From: Methylobacterium sp. FF17 | GTDB lineage: Bacteria > Pseudomonadota > Alphaproteobacteria > Rhizobiales > Beijerinckiaceae | Direction: 5' to 3' | Assembly: GCF_025813715.1 (NCBI RefSeq) | Contig: NZ_CP107532.1 | Span: forward strand, 1,922,001-1,986,000 | DNA length: 64,000 bases | In this document: positions 33,802-42,525 of the stretch, piece after piece | Position numbering within the stretch: the first letter of the stretch is position 1 | Layout of the letters: every line of letters begins with the position of its first letter | Notes under the pieces: generated by a model | Databases searched by the model: none | Told to the model about the DNA's origin: nothing | The model's input: only the letters and a program-made list of their open reading frames with translations | Program-made: the position numbers and the translations under genes

Positions 33802-34569
33802 TCACAGAGCCTGCGTCGCAGCTCCCTTGGCGCGACCGATGAACAGGATCCGGCCCGTCGGGCGACCGATCGGCGAGCCTGCCTCGGGTTCCAGGGTGAT
33901 CTCGAAGAGCTGGCCGTCTCCGATGGCTTCGAGCCGTTCCGGCGGTAGGCGGATCGCCCCACCCGGCGGCAGCACGCCGAGGGAGACTGGACCGCGTGCC
34001 TGATCCCACAGGGTCCAGAGTTGCAGCGAGCGCCCGCTTCCCGGCCGCACGTCGGCCAGCGGCAGGGACCGCACGGTGCCGTTCTGAGCAACCTGAATGA
34101 GCCAGCCCGGGCCGCTCTCCTGTCCGGCGGCATCGCGGCTCTGCAGGATCGCGAAGAAGCGCGTCGGGCTCTCGGCGGGCGCCGATAGACGGCTCGGCAG
34201 AACGGCCAGCAGGATCGCGGCGGCCGTGGCGAGGGCCGTGGTGGCGCGCCACAGACCAGCGCTTCGCCACGCCGCGCGCACCATCGCGCGCCGCGGCCGT
34301 AACGGTACCGGGGCCGTCACGCGCGTGAGCGCCTGCCGGCGCGTCGCGAGGTCCTGTTCGATCCGGGCCCATTGGGTCGGATCGACCTCGGCACTTCCGA
34401 GAACGGCGGAGGCCGGCAGGAGCCGCTCCTCCCAGAAGGCGACGCGATGGGCGAAATCCGCGTCCGACTTCAACGCACGCTCGACCTCCGCCGTCGTCGC
34501 GGCGTCGAGGAGGCCCAGCACGTATTCGCCCGCAAGGACGTCGCGGTCTTCCGGCTGGCTCGGAATCAT
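33802..34569 (-). CDS. Anti-sigma factor (RskA/ChrR-like)
   Basis: A 255-residue membrane protein starting MIPSQPEDRDVLAGEYVLGLLD. The first 75 residues match the zinc-less anti-sigma N-terminal domain (LAGEYVLGLLDAATTAEVERAL, FAHRVAFWEERLLP). One transmembrane helix (WRATTALATAAAILLAVLP, about residue 110) follows. A periplasmic anti-sigma-K factor RskA-like domain has SLPLADVRPGSGRSLQLWTLWDQA, GVLPPGGAIRLPPERL and FEITLEPEAGSPIGRPTG. It binds and inhibits the ECF sigma factor encoded just upstream, with a 4-base ATGA overlap between the two genes. The inducing signal is unknown. Confidence 0.87.
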   Translation of the reverse strand: MIPSQPEDRDVLAGEYVLGLLDAATTAEVERALKSDADFAHRVAFWEERLLPASAVLGSAEVDPTQWARIEQDLATRRQALTRVTAPVPLRPRRAMVRAAWRSAGLWRATTALATAAAILLAVLPSRLSAPAESPTRFFAILQSRDAAGQESGPGWLIQVAQNGTVRSLPLADVRPGSGRSLQLWTLWDQARGPVSLGVLPPGGAIRLPPERLEAIGDGQLFEITLEPEAGSPIGRPTGRILFIGRAKGAATQAL

Positions 34570-35099
34570 GAGAGGCAATCCTTCAAGGCGATGAGGCTGC
34601 GGCGGACCCACGCCTTCACGGTACCGAGCGGTGTCCCGAGCCGCTCGGCGATCTCCGACTGCGACAGTCCATCGAGATAGGCGAGCAGGATCACCTGCCG
34701 CCTGTCGGCGTCGAGCCGCTGAAGGCAGCCATGCAGGCGAGCACCGTCCTGCGCCGTCGCCAGCGCGGCGAACGGATCGGGCGCATCGTCCGCGATCTCC
34801 GCCCCCACTTCGAGGTCCGTCTCCCGGCCGGCGGCCCGGATGTACTTGAGGGCGCGGTACCGCACGATGCTGGTGATCCAGGCGCGCCCCGCGCCTCGGC
34901 GGCCGTCGAAGGTCCCGGCGCGCTCCCAGATATCCAGAAAAGAATCATGCAGGATGTCGGCTGCAACCTCGCGCCGCCGCACGATCCTGAGCGCGACGGC
35001 GAGCAGGAAGCCGGCCTCGCGATCGTAGAGACGACGCAGCGACGCCGAATCCCCGCGGGCGCAGCCCTCCAGCGCGGAGGCGTGGTCGAACGGCTCCAT
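34566..35099 (-). CDS. ECF sigma factor (SigK-like)
   Basis: A 177-residue ECF sigma factor. Region 2 (about 8-80) includes LYDREAGFLLAVALRIVRRREVAADILHDSFLDIWERA; region 4 is the C-terminal HTH, VILLAYLDGLSQSEIAERLGTPLGTVKAWVRRSLIALKDCL. Length is typical. Its stop overlaps the anti-sigma start, forming the classic sigma/anti-sigma operon. It lies downstream of the DUF4394 gene on the same strand, which may belong to its regulon or operon. Confidence 0.92.
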   Translation of the reverse strand: MEPFDHASALEGCARGDSASLRRLYDREAGFLLAVALRIVRRREVAADILHDSFLDIWERAGTFDGRRGAGRAWITSIVRYRALKYIRAAGRETDLEVGAEIADDAPDPFAALATAQDGARLHGCLQRLDADRRQVILLAYLDGLSQSEIAERLGTPLGTVKAWVRRSLIALKDCLS

Positions 35100-35158
35100 G
35101 TTCCTCCCGGCACGCGGCAGGACCGGCCCCGGGCCGATCCTGCATCCTTGGAACGAGA

Positions 35159-35938
35159 TTACATCTTGGGCAGGATCGCGATGTCACGGACCTTACCGGA
35201 AACGCCGGCGATCTTGGCGGCCATCTCGCCCTTCCCGGTGGCGAGATCCACCTTGTAGAGCGTGTCGCCGGCCATGGCCCAGGCCTGATTGCCGCCCTGG
35301 CCGTCCGACAGGATATCGAAGGCCACGGCCTCGCCGGACATGCCGAGCATGCCGACGGTGTTCAGAATGCCGTCATTCGGCGGAGCCTGCTTCAGCAGCG
35401 CGCCGGTGGCGTCGATGTCGAACAGGGCCGTCTCCTTGGTGCCCTTGAAGGCATTGGTGTAGGCGCCGGCCGTCACCTTCGGGGTCTTGCCCTTCATCGT
35501 GTCGGTCTCGGCGAACTTGAGCTGGCCGTCCTTCGTCACCTTGCCGTCATCGACGTTGGCGCGGAGGTTGGTGCCGTCGGTACCGATGATGCGCAGCCGG
35601 TCTGCGACAGGATTGAAGTCGACCGTCGCCGCGGTGCCGGCGCCCAGCATGGTGTCGAGTTTCGACTTGGCCGTGGCCTTGCCGGACATCGGATCGATGG
35701 TGACGACGCTGCCGTCGGAGATCACCGCGTAAAGCATGCCGTCGGCCGGCCGCACGTCGATGCCGAGGACGCTCCCGCCGATCCCGGTGATCGTCACCGT
35801 CTTCGTGACCTTCTTCGCGGTCGTATCGACATGCGCCAGGGTGGCGTCGCCGACGAGCGCCGCAACGGTCTCGGCACGCGCGGCGGTTCCCAGACAGGTG
35901 CCAGCCAGCAGGGTTACGGCGATGAGGCTCAGTCGCAT
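35159..35938 (-). CDS. Exported DUF4394 protein
   Basis: A 259-residue protein starting MRLSLIAVTLLAGTCLGTAARAE, a Sec signal peptide, with GGAGA six bases upstream; MENAMRLS (start 35950) is an alternative. The mature part is a repeated beta-propeller-like array (GIDVRPADGMLYAVISDG, DFNPVADRLRIIGTDGTNLR, TALFDIDATGALLKQAPPNDG, AFDILSDGQGGNQAWAM) characteristic of DUF4394. Family function is unknown. In several Proteobacteria such genes sit beside SigK-like/RskA operons, as here, suggesting the sigma factor controls it. Confidence 0.82.
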   Translation of the reverse strand: MRLSLIAVTLLAGTCLGTAARAETVAALVGDATLAHVDTTAKKVTKTVTITGIGGSVLGIDVRPADGMLYAVISDGSVVTIDPMSGKATAKSKLDTMLGAGTAATVDFNPVADRLRIIGTDGTNLRANVDDGKVTKDGQLKFAETDTMKGKTPKVTAGAYTNAFKGTKETALFDIDATGALLKQAPPNDGILNTVGMLGMSGEAVAFDILSDGQGGNQAWAMAGDTLYKVDLATGKGEMAAKIAGVSGKVRDIAILPKM

Positions 35939-36117
35939 GGCATTCTCCATCTGCCGCGAAGGCGGCATCGTGAGCGCTAGCCACGAGCCGGGCGATCGGA
36001 TGCAGCCGATGCCGAATTTTCTCGTCCGGCGTTCGGCCGTCCGCATGCGGGCACGACGCGGGGAGCCCGCTCGGCGGAGCGGCGCGCACGGATGGTGACG
36101 GTTTGCTTGCCAGTGGC

Positions 36118-36654
36118 TCAGGCTGCACGCGCCTGCAGGTGCGCGATCAACTCGGCGGCCGCGCTCTCCGGGTCGGCATTGTTCCAGATCGTGCACTCGG
36201 CCTCGATCGGTACGACGCGGTCCAGGCGGGTGCGGAGGTCGCCGTCCTCGGGCCGCGCCCGCGCTGCGAGGCGTTGGGCGAGGATACCGTGCGAGGCCGT
36301 GATGGTGACGACGCTGACACCTGTCAGGGTGCGGCGGGCTGCCTCGACGATGCGGCGCGAGACGTTGCAGACGATCAGCCGTCCGGCCTGCGCCTGATCC
36401 AGCGTCTCGCCGGGGATCGCGTAGCCGAGGCCGTGGGCGCGCCAGTACAGGGCGAAGGCGCCCGAGGCGGCACCATCGGCGAAGGCATCCTCCGCGATCT
36501 CGATATTGTCCTCGTGCGAGGAGGGCGCCCGGGTGACGAGGCGACGCGGGAAGACGAAGCGGGAATCACCATCGAGCGCGTCCCGCGCCAGCCGCAGCAG
36601 GGTGTCCTTGCCGGCTCCGCTCGGACCGACGACGAGAACGAAGCCGCCGGGCAT
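36118..36654 (-). CDS. phnN: Ribose 1,5-bisphosphate phosphokinase PhnN
   Basis: A 178-residue guanylate-kinase-like enzyme with Walker A GPSGAGKDTLLRLARDAL and FPRRLVTRAPSSHEDNIEIAE. It phosphorylates ribose 1,5-bisphosphate to PRPP, the last step feeding C-P lyase products into metabolism. Its start overlaps the stop of phnM (ATGA), making it the last gene of the eight-gene phn operon. The ORF reads further upstream, but the ATG at 36654 fits family length. Confidence 0.9.
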   Translation of the reverse strand: MPGGFVLVVGPSGAGKDTLLRLARDALDGDSRFVFPRRLVTRAPSSHEDNIEIAEDAFADGAASGAFALYWRAHGLGYAIPGETLDQAQAGRLIVCNVSRRIVEAARRTLTGVSVVTITASHGILAQRLAARARPEDGDLRTRLDRVVPIEAECTIWNNADPESAAAELIAHLQARAA

Positions 36655-37832
36655 CACACCACCCGCGCGCCGGCGCGCCAGACCTGGCGCACCACCGGCA
36701 CGCCCCGGGCGAGGCGGACGCGGACGAGGTCGGCGCGCAAGCCCGGCTCCAGCCGCCCGCGATCGGTCAGCCCGGTGGCGCGGGCGGGGTTCGCCGTCAC
36801 GGTGGCGATGGCCTCGGGCAAGGTGATGCTGGGCACCCGCTCGGGCAGCCCGAAGGCCGCCATCAGCAGGCTCGCCGGCACGTAGTCCGAGGACAGGATG
36901 CTGAGGTAGCCGGCCTCCGCCAGGGTGTGGGCCGCGACGTTGCCCGAATGCGAGCCGCCCCGGATCAGGTTGGGGGCCCCCATCATCACGGTGATGCCGG
37001 CGGCGTGCGAAGCCTCGGCCGCCTCCAGGGTCGTGGGGAATTCGGCGAGCGCCACCGATTCGTCGCGTGACAGGGCGACATCGGCCAGGGTGGTGTCGTC
37101 GTGGCTCGCGAGCGGGATGCCGCGTTCGCGGGCGAGCGCCACCAGGGCGGGACGGTTCACCGCGTTGAGGGCGCGGCCGTCGCGCATCTTGCGCTCGGTG
37201 CTGAGCTTGATCTCCTCCAGGGAGCGGCCGCCGCGCCCGGCATAGAGGTAGTACTTGGCGACATCCCGAAACTGGCGCTGGCCCGGTGTATGGTCCATCA
37301 GCGAAAGCAGACCGATGGCGTAGCGCTCGGCGAAGGTCCGCACGGTCTCGACCACGTCGGTGGAGGGGATCTCGCAGCGCAGGTGCGTGCGGTGCTCGGC
37401 CCGCAACAGGTCCGCGTCTTGCGCCTCCGCCAGGGCGGCGGCGAGGAGCTCCAGTTCGGTGCCGAGGCCGCTGCCGTCCGGATCGGTGCCGGCGCGGAGC
37501 GAATCGAACACCGTGGTGATGCCGGACGCCGCGATCTGCGCGTCGTAGGCCAGCACCGCCCCGAGGGGGTGCCAGCGCACGCTGGGACGGGGGGCGTAGT
37601 GGCTCTCCAGGTGGTCGGTGTGAAGTTCGACGAGGCCCGGAATGACGGTGTCGCCGGCGCAGTCGAGGCCGCGCTCGGGGGCACGCCCGGTGCCGATCTC
37701 TGCGATCCGCCCGTCGACCACGGCGAGCCAGCCGGTCTCGACCCGGTCGGGCAGAACGAGTTGCGCGTTCTCGAGGATCTCGACCCGGTCCGTCATGCTG
37801 GTGTGCTCCCGGTCGATCGCTGTCTGGTTCAT
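36654..37832 (-). CDS. phnM: Alpha-D-ribose 1-methylphosphonate 5-triphosphate diphosphatase PhnM
   Basis: An amidohydrolase-fold enzyme that hydrolyses the 5'-triphosphate product of PhnGHIL to ribose 1-methylphosphonate 5-phosphate plus pyrophosphate. Metal ligands appear in VELHTDHLE, AEHRTHLRCE, SLMDHTPGQRQF, LASHDDTTLAD and LIRGGSHSGNVAA; ILSSDYVPASLL is also typical. The start at 37832 overlaps the phnL stop (ATGA); MTDRVEIL at 37796 gives 380 residues, nearer the 378 of the E. coli protein, with a GGGAG site. The choice is open. It lies between phnL and phnN. Confidence 0.93.
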   Translation of the reverse strand: MNQTAIDREHTSMTDRVEILENAQLVLPDRVETGWLAVVDGRIAEIGTGRAPERGLDCAGDTVIPGLVELHTDHLESHYAPRPSVRWHPLGAVLAYDAQIAASGITTVFDSLRAGTDPDGSGLGTELELLAAALAEAQDADLLRAEHRTHLRCEIPSTDVVETVRTFAERYAIGLLSLMDHTPGQRQFRDVAKYYLYAGRGGRSLEEIKLSTERKMRDGRALNAVNRPALVALARERGIPLASHDDTTLADVALSRDESVALAEFPTTLEAAEASHAAGITVMMGAPNLIRGGSHSGNVAAHTLAEAGYLSILSSDYVPASLLMAAFGLPERVPSITLPEAIATVTANPARATGLTDRGRLEPGLRADLVRVRLARGVPVVRQVWRAGARVV

Positions 37833-38548
37833 GCCGCCAATGCTCCACGGAAGGCGGAGACGTCGACGATCCGCGTCGCCACCGCCTCGCGCACGTCCGC
37901 GTCGTGGAAGATGCCGAGGATGGCGGTGCCGGCCGCGCGCTTCTCGGCGATGAGGTCCACCACCACGGCGCGGTTCCGCGCATCCAGCGAGGCGGTGGGT
38001 TCGTCCATGAGCAGGACCGGTCGGTCCGCGATAAGGCCGCGGGCGATGTTCACCCGCTGCTGCTCGCCCCCCGAGAAGGTGGCGGGTGGCAGCGCCCACA
38101 GGCGCTCGGGCAGGTTGAGGCGGGTCAGCAGGTCGCCGGCCCGGGTGCGGGCCGCCTCGGGGGTAAGCCCCCCCTCGATGCCGGCCGCCTCCACCACGGC
38201 GCGGGCGCCGACACGCGGAATCACCCGCAGGAACTGCGAGACGTAGGCGAGGGTGGTCCGGCGCAGGCCCAGGATCTCGCGCGGCGCGGCCGTGGCGAGG
38301 TCGATCACGCGATCCCCGTCGCGGACCCGGATCGCACCGGCGGCGCAGCGATAGTTGCCGTAGGCCATCTTGAGCAGGGAGGATTTCCCCGCGCCCGAGG
38401 CGCCGCCGAGCACGACGCATTCGCCCGGATGAACCGCCAGGGTGGCGCCGGCGATCACCGGCAGCACGGCGCCGCCGCGCAGGTGCAGGGTGAAGCTCTT
38501 GGCCACGTCTTCGAAGGCGAGGAGGGGGGTCATCAAGAGGGGCGTCAT
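37829..38548 (-). CDS. phnL: Phosphonate C-P lyase system ABC-type protein PhnL
   Basis: A 239-residue ABC ATPase with Walker A GGASGAGKSSLLKMAYG, signature FSGGEQQRVNIARGL and Walker B VLLMDEPTASLD. PhnL is part of the C-P lyase core complex with PhnGHI and needs no transmembrane partner. Starts and stops overlap neighbouring genes by four bases on both sides. A duplicated opening, MTPLLMTPLLAF, gives a second possible start at 38533. Confidence 0.93.
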   Translation of the reverse strand: MTPLLMTPLLAFEDVAKSFTLHLRGGAVLPVIAGATLAVHPGECVVLGGASGAGKSSLLKMAYGNYRCAAGAIRVRDGDRVIDLATAAPREILGLRRTTLAYVSQFLRVIPRVGARAVVEAAGIEGGLTPEAARTRAGDLLTRLNLPERLWALPPATFSGGEQQRVNIARGLIADRPVLLMDEPTASLDARNRAVVVDLIAEKRAAGTAILGIFHDADVREAVATRIVDVSAFRGALAA

Positions 38549-39348
38549 GCGGCGAGCACCGAGGAGACGAGGAGCTGGGTGTAGGCGGCCTGCGGGTCGT
38601 CGAGGACCTGGTCGGTCAGGCCGGTTTCGATCACCCGGCCCGCCCGCATGACGAGGACGCGGTGCGAGAGCAGGCGCGCCACGGCAAGATCGTGGGTGAC
38701 GATGATCACCGCGAGGCCGAGTTCGGCCACCAGCCCCCGGATCATGTCGAGGAGGCGGGCCTGGACCGAGACATCGAGGCCCGAGGTCGGCTCGTCCATG
38801 AGCACGAGGCGGGGCGCGGTGACGAGGTTGCGGGCGATCTGCAGGCGCTGGCGCATGCCGCCGGAGAAGCGCGTGGGCGGATCGTCGACCCGGTCGGCGG
38901 CGATCTCGACGCGGGCGAGCCAATCGAGGGCGGTGGCGCGGATGCGGCCGTAATGCCGATCGCCGACGCCCATCAGGCGCTCGCCGACATTGCCCCCGGC
39001 CGAGACCGCCATACGCAGGCCCTGCGTCGCGTCCTGGCGCACGAAGCCCCAGTCGGTTCGCATCAGGGCCCGGCGCTCGGCTTCGCTCAAGGAGGCGAGG
39101 TCGCGGGTGGCGCCATCGCGCATGCGGTAGGACACGGAGCCGCCATCGGCCGCGACCTCGCCGGCGATGAGCGACAGCAGGGTCGACTTGCCGGAGCCGG
39201 ACTCGCCGACCACCGCCAGGACCTCGCCGGGATCGAGGGTGAAGCCGATGCCGTCGCAGGCCGGACGCCGCCCGTAGCGCTTGGTCAGGCCCTCGACCGT
39301 AAGCAGGGGCTCGGGAAGCAAAGGCTCGGGAAGCAAGGGGTCGATCAC
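38545..39348 (-). CDS. phnK: Phosphonate C-P lyase system ABC-type protein PhnK
   Basis: A 267-residue ABC protein with Walker A GESGSGKSTLLSLI, signature RFSGGMRQRLQIARNL and Walker B LVLMDEPTSGLD, then AVIIVTHDLAVARLL. PhnK docks on PhnJ in the lyase complex. A GTG start at 39348 overlaps the phnJ stop (GTGA). The N-terminus has an in-frame LLPEP duplication produced by a 15-bp tandem repeat at about 39308-39336, a small oddity outside the ATPase core. Confidence 0.93.
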   Translation of the reverse strand: MIDPLLPEPLLPEPLLTVEGLTKRYGRRPACDGIGFTLDPGEVLAVVGESGSGKSTLLSLIAGEVAADGGSVSYRMRDGATRDLASLSEAERRALMRTDWGFVRQDATQGLRMAVSAGGNVGERLMGVGDRHYGRIRATALDWLARVEIAADRVDDPPTRFSGGMRQRLQIARNLVTAPRLVLMDEPTSGLDVSVQARLLDMIRGLVAELGLAVIIVTHDLAVARLLSHRVLVMRAGRVIETGLTDQVLDDPQAAYTQLLVSSVLAA

Positions 39349-40226
39349 GCGGCCTCTCCGGTGTGGCCGTCGGCGCGGCGGGTCTCGCAATGGTCGGTGT
39401 CCGAGCAGACGAACATCCGCCCGCCGGCATCGTCGAGGACGACCTCGTCGAGGTAGACCCCTTCGGCGCCGCAGAGGGCGCAGGGGCGATCGAAGCTCTG
39501 GACCCGGAAGGGGTGGTCCTCGAAATCGAGGCTGCGCACCCGGGTGTAGGGCGGGATCGCGTAGATACGCTTCTCGCGGCCCGCGCCGAAGAGCTGGAGG
39601 GCGGGGCAGCCGTCCATCTTCGGGTTGTCGAATTTCGGGGTCGGCGAGGGGTCCATCACGTAGCGGCCGGCGACTTCCACCGGGTAGGCGTAGGTGGTGG
39701 CGATGTGGCCGTGGCGGGCGATGTCCTCGTAGAGCTTGACGTGCATCAGGCCGTATTCCGCCAGCGCGTGGAGCTGGCGCGTCTCGGTCTCGCGGGGCTC
39801 GAGGAAGCGCAGGGGCTCGGGGATCGGCACTTGATAGACGAGGACCTGTCCCTCGGTCAGCGGCGCCTCCGGGATGCGGTGGCGGGTCTGGATCACCGTG
39901 GCCTCGGCCGTGCGCGTCGTCGTCGCGACCCCGGCGGTGGCGGTGAAGAAGCGGCGGATCGAGACCGCGTTGGTGGTGTCGTCGGCGCCCTGGTCGATGA
40001 CCTTGAGGACGTCCGCCGCGCCGAGGATCGCGGCGGTGACCTGCACGCCTCCGGTGCCCCAGCCGTAGGGCATCGGCATCTCGCGGGCGGCGAAGGGCAC
40101 CTGGTAGCCGGGGATCGCGATGGCCTTGAGGATGGCCCGGCGGATCATCCGCTTCGTGCCCTCGTCGAGATAGGCGAAGTTGTAGCCGGTGCCGGCCGAG
40201 ACCGTGACGGGACCTTGCGGGTTCAT
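39345..40226 (-). CDS. phnJ: Alpha-D-ribose 1-methylphosphonate 5-phosphate C-P lyase PhnJ
   Basis: A 293-residue radical-SAM-like enzyme that cleaves the carbon-phosphorus bond. The four conserved Cys near the C-terminus (PCALCGAEG, then VCSDTDHC) have the C-x2-C-x21-C-x5-C spacing of E. coli PhnJ, binding the 4Fe-4S cluster and carrying the catalytic thiyl Cys. The rest (GYNFAYLDEGTKRMIRRAIL, MPMPYGWGTGG, GHIATTYAYPVEVAGRY) matches the family. It overlaps phnI by ATGA and phnK by GTGA. The open frame extends upstream, but ATG 40226 is right for the family. Confidence 0.96.
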   Translation of the reverse strand: MNPQGPVTVSAGTGYNFAYLDEGTKRMIRRAILKAIAIPGYQVPFAAREMPMPYGWGTGGVQVTAAILGAADVLKVIDQGADDTTNAVSIRRFFTATAGVATTTRTAEATVIQTRHRIPEAPLTEGQVLVYQVPIPEPLRFLEPRETETRQLHALAEYGLMHVKLYEDIARHGHIATTYAYPVEVAGRYVMDPSPTPKFDNPKMDGCPALQLFGAGREKRIYAIPPYTRVRSLDFEDHPFRVQSFDRPCALCGAEGVYLDEVVLDDAGGRMFVCSDTDHCETRRADGHTGEAA

Positions 40227-41344
40227 TCGGCGGCCTCCCGCAGGGTGGAATCGTCCTGGACCGGCTCGGCGGCGCGGGCCGCGTGCTCGGCGCGCAGGCG
40301 CCGGACCAGTTCGAGTTCGGCCTGGAAGTCGACGTAGTGCGGCAGCTTCATGTGCTCGACGAACCCCGTCGCCTGCAGGCTGTCGCAATGGGCCAGCACG
40401 AATTCCTGGTCCTGGGCCGGCACCACCACCGCCTCGCCGAGCTCGGCGGCCCGGAGCGAGCGGTCCACCAGCGCCATCGCCATGGCCTTGCGCTCGCCCT
40501 GGCCGAAGACCAAGCCGTAGCCCCGGGTGAATTGCGGCGGCACCGCCCCGTGGCCGTGGAACTGGTTGATCATCTGGCACTCGGTCAGGTCGACCGTGCC
40601 GAGGCTGACCGGGAAGCCGAGCTCCTCCGGCGTGAATTCAAGTTCCACCGCCCCGACCCGGATCTCGCCCACGAAGGGATGGGTGCGGCCGTAGCCGCGC
40701 TGCGTCGAGTAGCCCAGCGCCAGGATGAAGCCCTCGTCGCCCCGCGCCAGCCCCTGGAGCCGGACCGCCCGGTCGGCGGGATAATCCACCGGCTCCCGGG
40801 TGAGGTCGCCGACCGGGGCGCCCTCGTCGGGGGGGGATGGCTCGAGCAGCCCGGCCTGGCCGAGGAGATCGGTGACCCGCGGGCAGGCCGCGGCATCCGG
40901 CTCCGGCTCGGCCTCGCTGGCCGATTCGGGGACGGCGCCGTCGGCCAGGGCGAAATCCACGAGGCGGTGGGTGTAGTCGAAGGTCGGGCCGAGCACCTGG
41001 CCGCCGGGCAGGTCCTTGAAGGTGGCGGAGATGCGCCGCGCGAGCGTCATCGCGCCGGTGTCGACGGGCTCGGTGGCGCCGAAGCGCGGCAGCGTGGTGC
41101 GGTAGGCCCGCACCAGGAACACCGCCTCGACCACGTCGCCCCGCGCCTGCTTCAGGGCCAGGGCGGCCAGATCCGGGTCGTAGAGGGAACCCTCGGTCAT
41201 CACCCGGTCGACGAGGAGGCGCATCTGCTCGCGGATCTGCGCCACGCTGAGTTCGGGCACGGCCGGGTCGCCGCGCCGGACCTCGGCCAGCAGCCGGTGG
41301 GCGTTGTCGATGGCGGCCTCGCCACCCTTCACCGCTACGTACAT
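40223..41344 (-). CDS. phnI: C-P lyase core protein PhnI
   Basis: A 373-residue core component of C-P lyase, which with PhnG, PhnH and PhnL converts phosphonate plus ATP to ribose 1-phosphonate 5-triphosphate. Recognisable segments are MYVAVKGGEAAIDNAHRLL, ERKAMAMALVDRSLRA and TGFVEHMKLPHYVDFQAELE. The first ten bases overlap the end of phnH, and the stop overlaps phnJ. Length is as expected. Confidence 0.95.
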   Translation of the reverse strand: MYVAVKGGEAAIDNAHRLLAEVRRGDPAVPELSVAQIREQMRLLVDRVMTEGSLYDPDLAALALKQARGDVVEAVFLVRAYRTTLPRFGATEPVDTGAMTLARRISATFKDLPGGQVLGPTFDYTHRLVDFALADGAVPESASEAEPEPDAAACPRVTDLLGQAGLLEPSPPDEGAPVGDLTREPVDYPADRAVRLQGLARGDEGFILALGYSTQRGYGRTHPFVGEIRVGAVELEFTPEELGFPVSLGTVDLTECQMINQFHGHGAVPPQFTRGYGLVFGQGERKAMAMALVDRSLRAAELGEAVVVPAQDQEFVLAHCDSLQATGFVEHMKLPHYVDFQAELELVRRLRAEHAARAAEPVQDDSTLREAAE

Positions 41345-41949
41345 GGCAGAGCCTCCAGAGCGACGGGACGCGCCGAGCGCGGAAGCCCGGCGAGGCGCCC
41401 GGGCGTGACGAACAGGAGGTCGATTCCTTGCGGGAAGCCCGCATGGTTCGCGGCCCAGCGTGAAGCCCAGTCGGCGGGCAGGGGGGCGGCCTCGAGGCGC
41501 ACGGTGCCGCGGATGCCCGGCCCCGCGAAGGCCGGCCCGGCCGCGTCGGACAGGGTCTCGACGGCGAGGATCACGGTGGCGGAGGCATCGGGATACGCGA
41601 GGGTGCCCTGCGCGAAGTCCCTGAGGTCCGGGCAGCGGGCGGGATCGGCGATCAGCGCGAAGGCCGCCTGTCCCGGCGCGTCCACGATCGGCGCTCCGGT
41701 GTGGAAGCGCAGGAAGCCGGCGACCGCCGGCTCGGCCCGCAGGGGCGCGTCGAGCCAGACCGGCGTGTCGGCATCGGTCAGCGCCAGGGCCAGGGCCGCG
41801 AGTTCGGGGGTGAGGGGGGCGGGGGGCGCCAGGGCCGTGGCCAGGGGGCGGATCCGGCCGGGCCGGCTCAGGGCCTCCATCGCGGCGCGGAACACGGCCT
41901 GGCCCTCGTGGACGGGATCGGCGAAGCCGTGAGCGAGGGTGTGCGCCAT
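41335..41949 (-). CDS. phnH: C-P lyase core protein PhnH
   Basis: A 204-residue PhnH starting MAHTLAHGFADPVHEGQAVFRAAMEAL. I chose the ATG that overlaps the phnG stop (ATGA) over a TTG three bases upstream. PhnH is the PLP-transferase-like fold component of the core complex, without catalytic Lys. PhnG-H-I-J order and overlaps are conserved. Confidence 0.94.
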   Translation of the reverse strand: MAHTLAHGFADPVHEGQAVFRAAMEALSRPGRIRPLATALAPPAPLTPELAALALALTDADTPVWLDAPLRAEPAVAGFLRFHTGAPIVDAPGQAAFALIADPARCPDLRDFAQGTLAYPDASATVILAVETLSDAAGPAFAGPGIRGTVRLEAAPLPADWASRWAANHAGFPQGIDLLFVTPGRLAGLPRSARPVALEALPCT

Positions 41950-42428
41950 CAATCCTCTCCCCGCGCCAGGGTGAAGAAGTTCACCCGCGTCGCCGCCGTC
42001 TTGCGGGCGGCCTGCAGAACCGCTTCCGCCCGGCGCCCGGCGATGGCCTCCAGCGCCGACTCTAGGGCGGGCCGCGCCTCCGGGCGCTGCCAGTGCGCGT
42101 CGAGGATCGCGGCGAGGCGGGCGCGGGTGCGGTCGCGGCCGAGATGGTAGGCGAAGCCGGTCTCGCCGCCGGGCAGGCGCACCGCCGCGCGGGTCACCGT
42201 GGCCTCGCCGGCGTTGAAGGCCCGTCCGTCGCCGCCGATCCGCCCACGGACCATTACGAGGCCGGTCTCGGCCGGGCGCAGATCCTCCGCCTCGGGGGCG
42301 GCCCCGGTTTGCGCCAGAGCGGCGAGCAATTCGTCCGAGGTCGCCTGGCTGGCCCGTGCCATCGCCCGTCGGCGCGCGACTGCCTCTGGCATCATGGTCT
42401 CAGGTGGTGTTTGGCTGGCGCTCGGCAT
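41949..42428 (-). CDS. phnG: C-P lyase core protein PhnG
   Basis: A 159-residue PhnG (ETGLVMVRGRIGGDGRAFNAGEATVTRA, GFAYHLGRDRTRARLAAILDA, ALEAIAGRRAEAVLQAARKTAATRVNFFTLARG). It is the first gene of the phn operon. Two Met starts are possible (MPSASQ or MMPEAV); I used the first. The intergenic space to divergent phnF has a dyad. Confidence 0.94.
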   Translation of the reverse strand: MPSASQTPPETMMPEAVARRRAMARASQATSDELLAALAQTGAAPEAEDLRPAETGLVMVRGRIGGDGRAFNAGEATVTRAAVRLPGGETGFAYHLGRDRTRARLAAILDAHWQRPEARPALESALEAIAGRRAEAVLQAARKTAATRVNFFTLARGED

Positions 42429-42445
42429 CGGTCGGTCTCTAAACC

Positions 42446-42463
42446 TGTCTATATATCTAGACA
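42446..42463. promoter_or_regulatory. Probable PhnF operator between phnG and phnF
   Basis: Inverted repeat TGTCTA-N6-TAGACA, AT-rich, between divergent phnG and phnF. It resembles in form the dyads (TGGTCTAGACCA-like) bound by GntR/HutC-type PhnF repressors. It overlaps the probable -10 region. Confidence 0.6.
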
Positions 42464-42525
42464 AGTGGATGAGAAGGCGCAAGGGCTTTCGAGGACGTCA
42501 TGCGGGCCATCCGTGCGAGCAACCC

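Noticed and set aside
40283..41932. 549-aa plus-strand frame over phnI/phnH
   Set aside because: Antisense shadow of phnI and phnH, with no family match.
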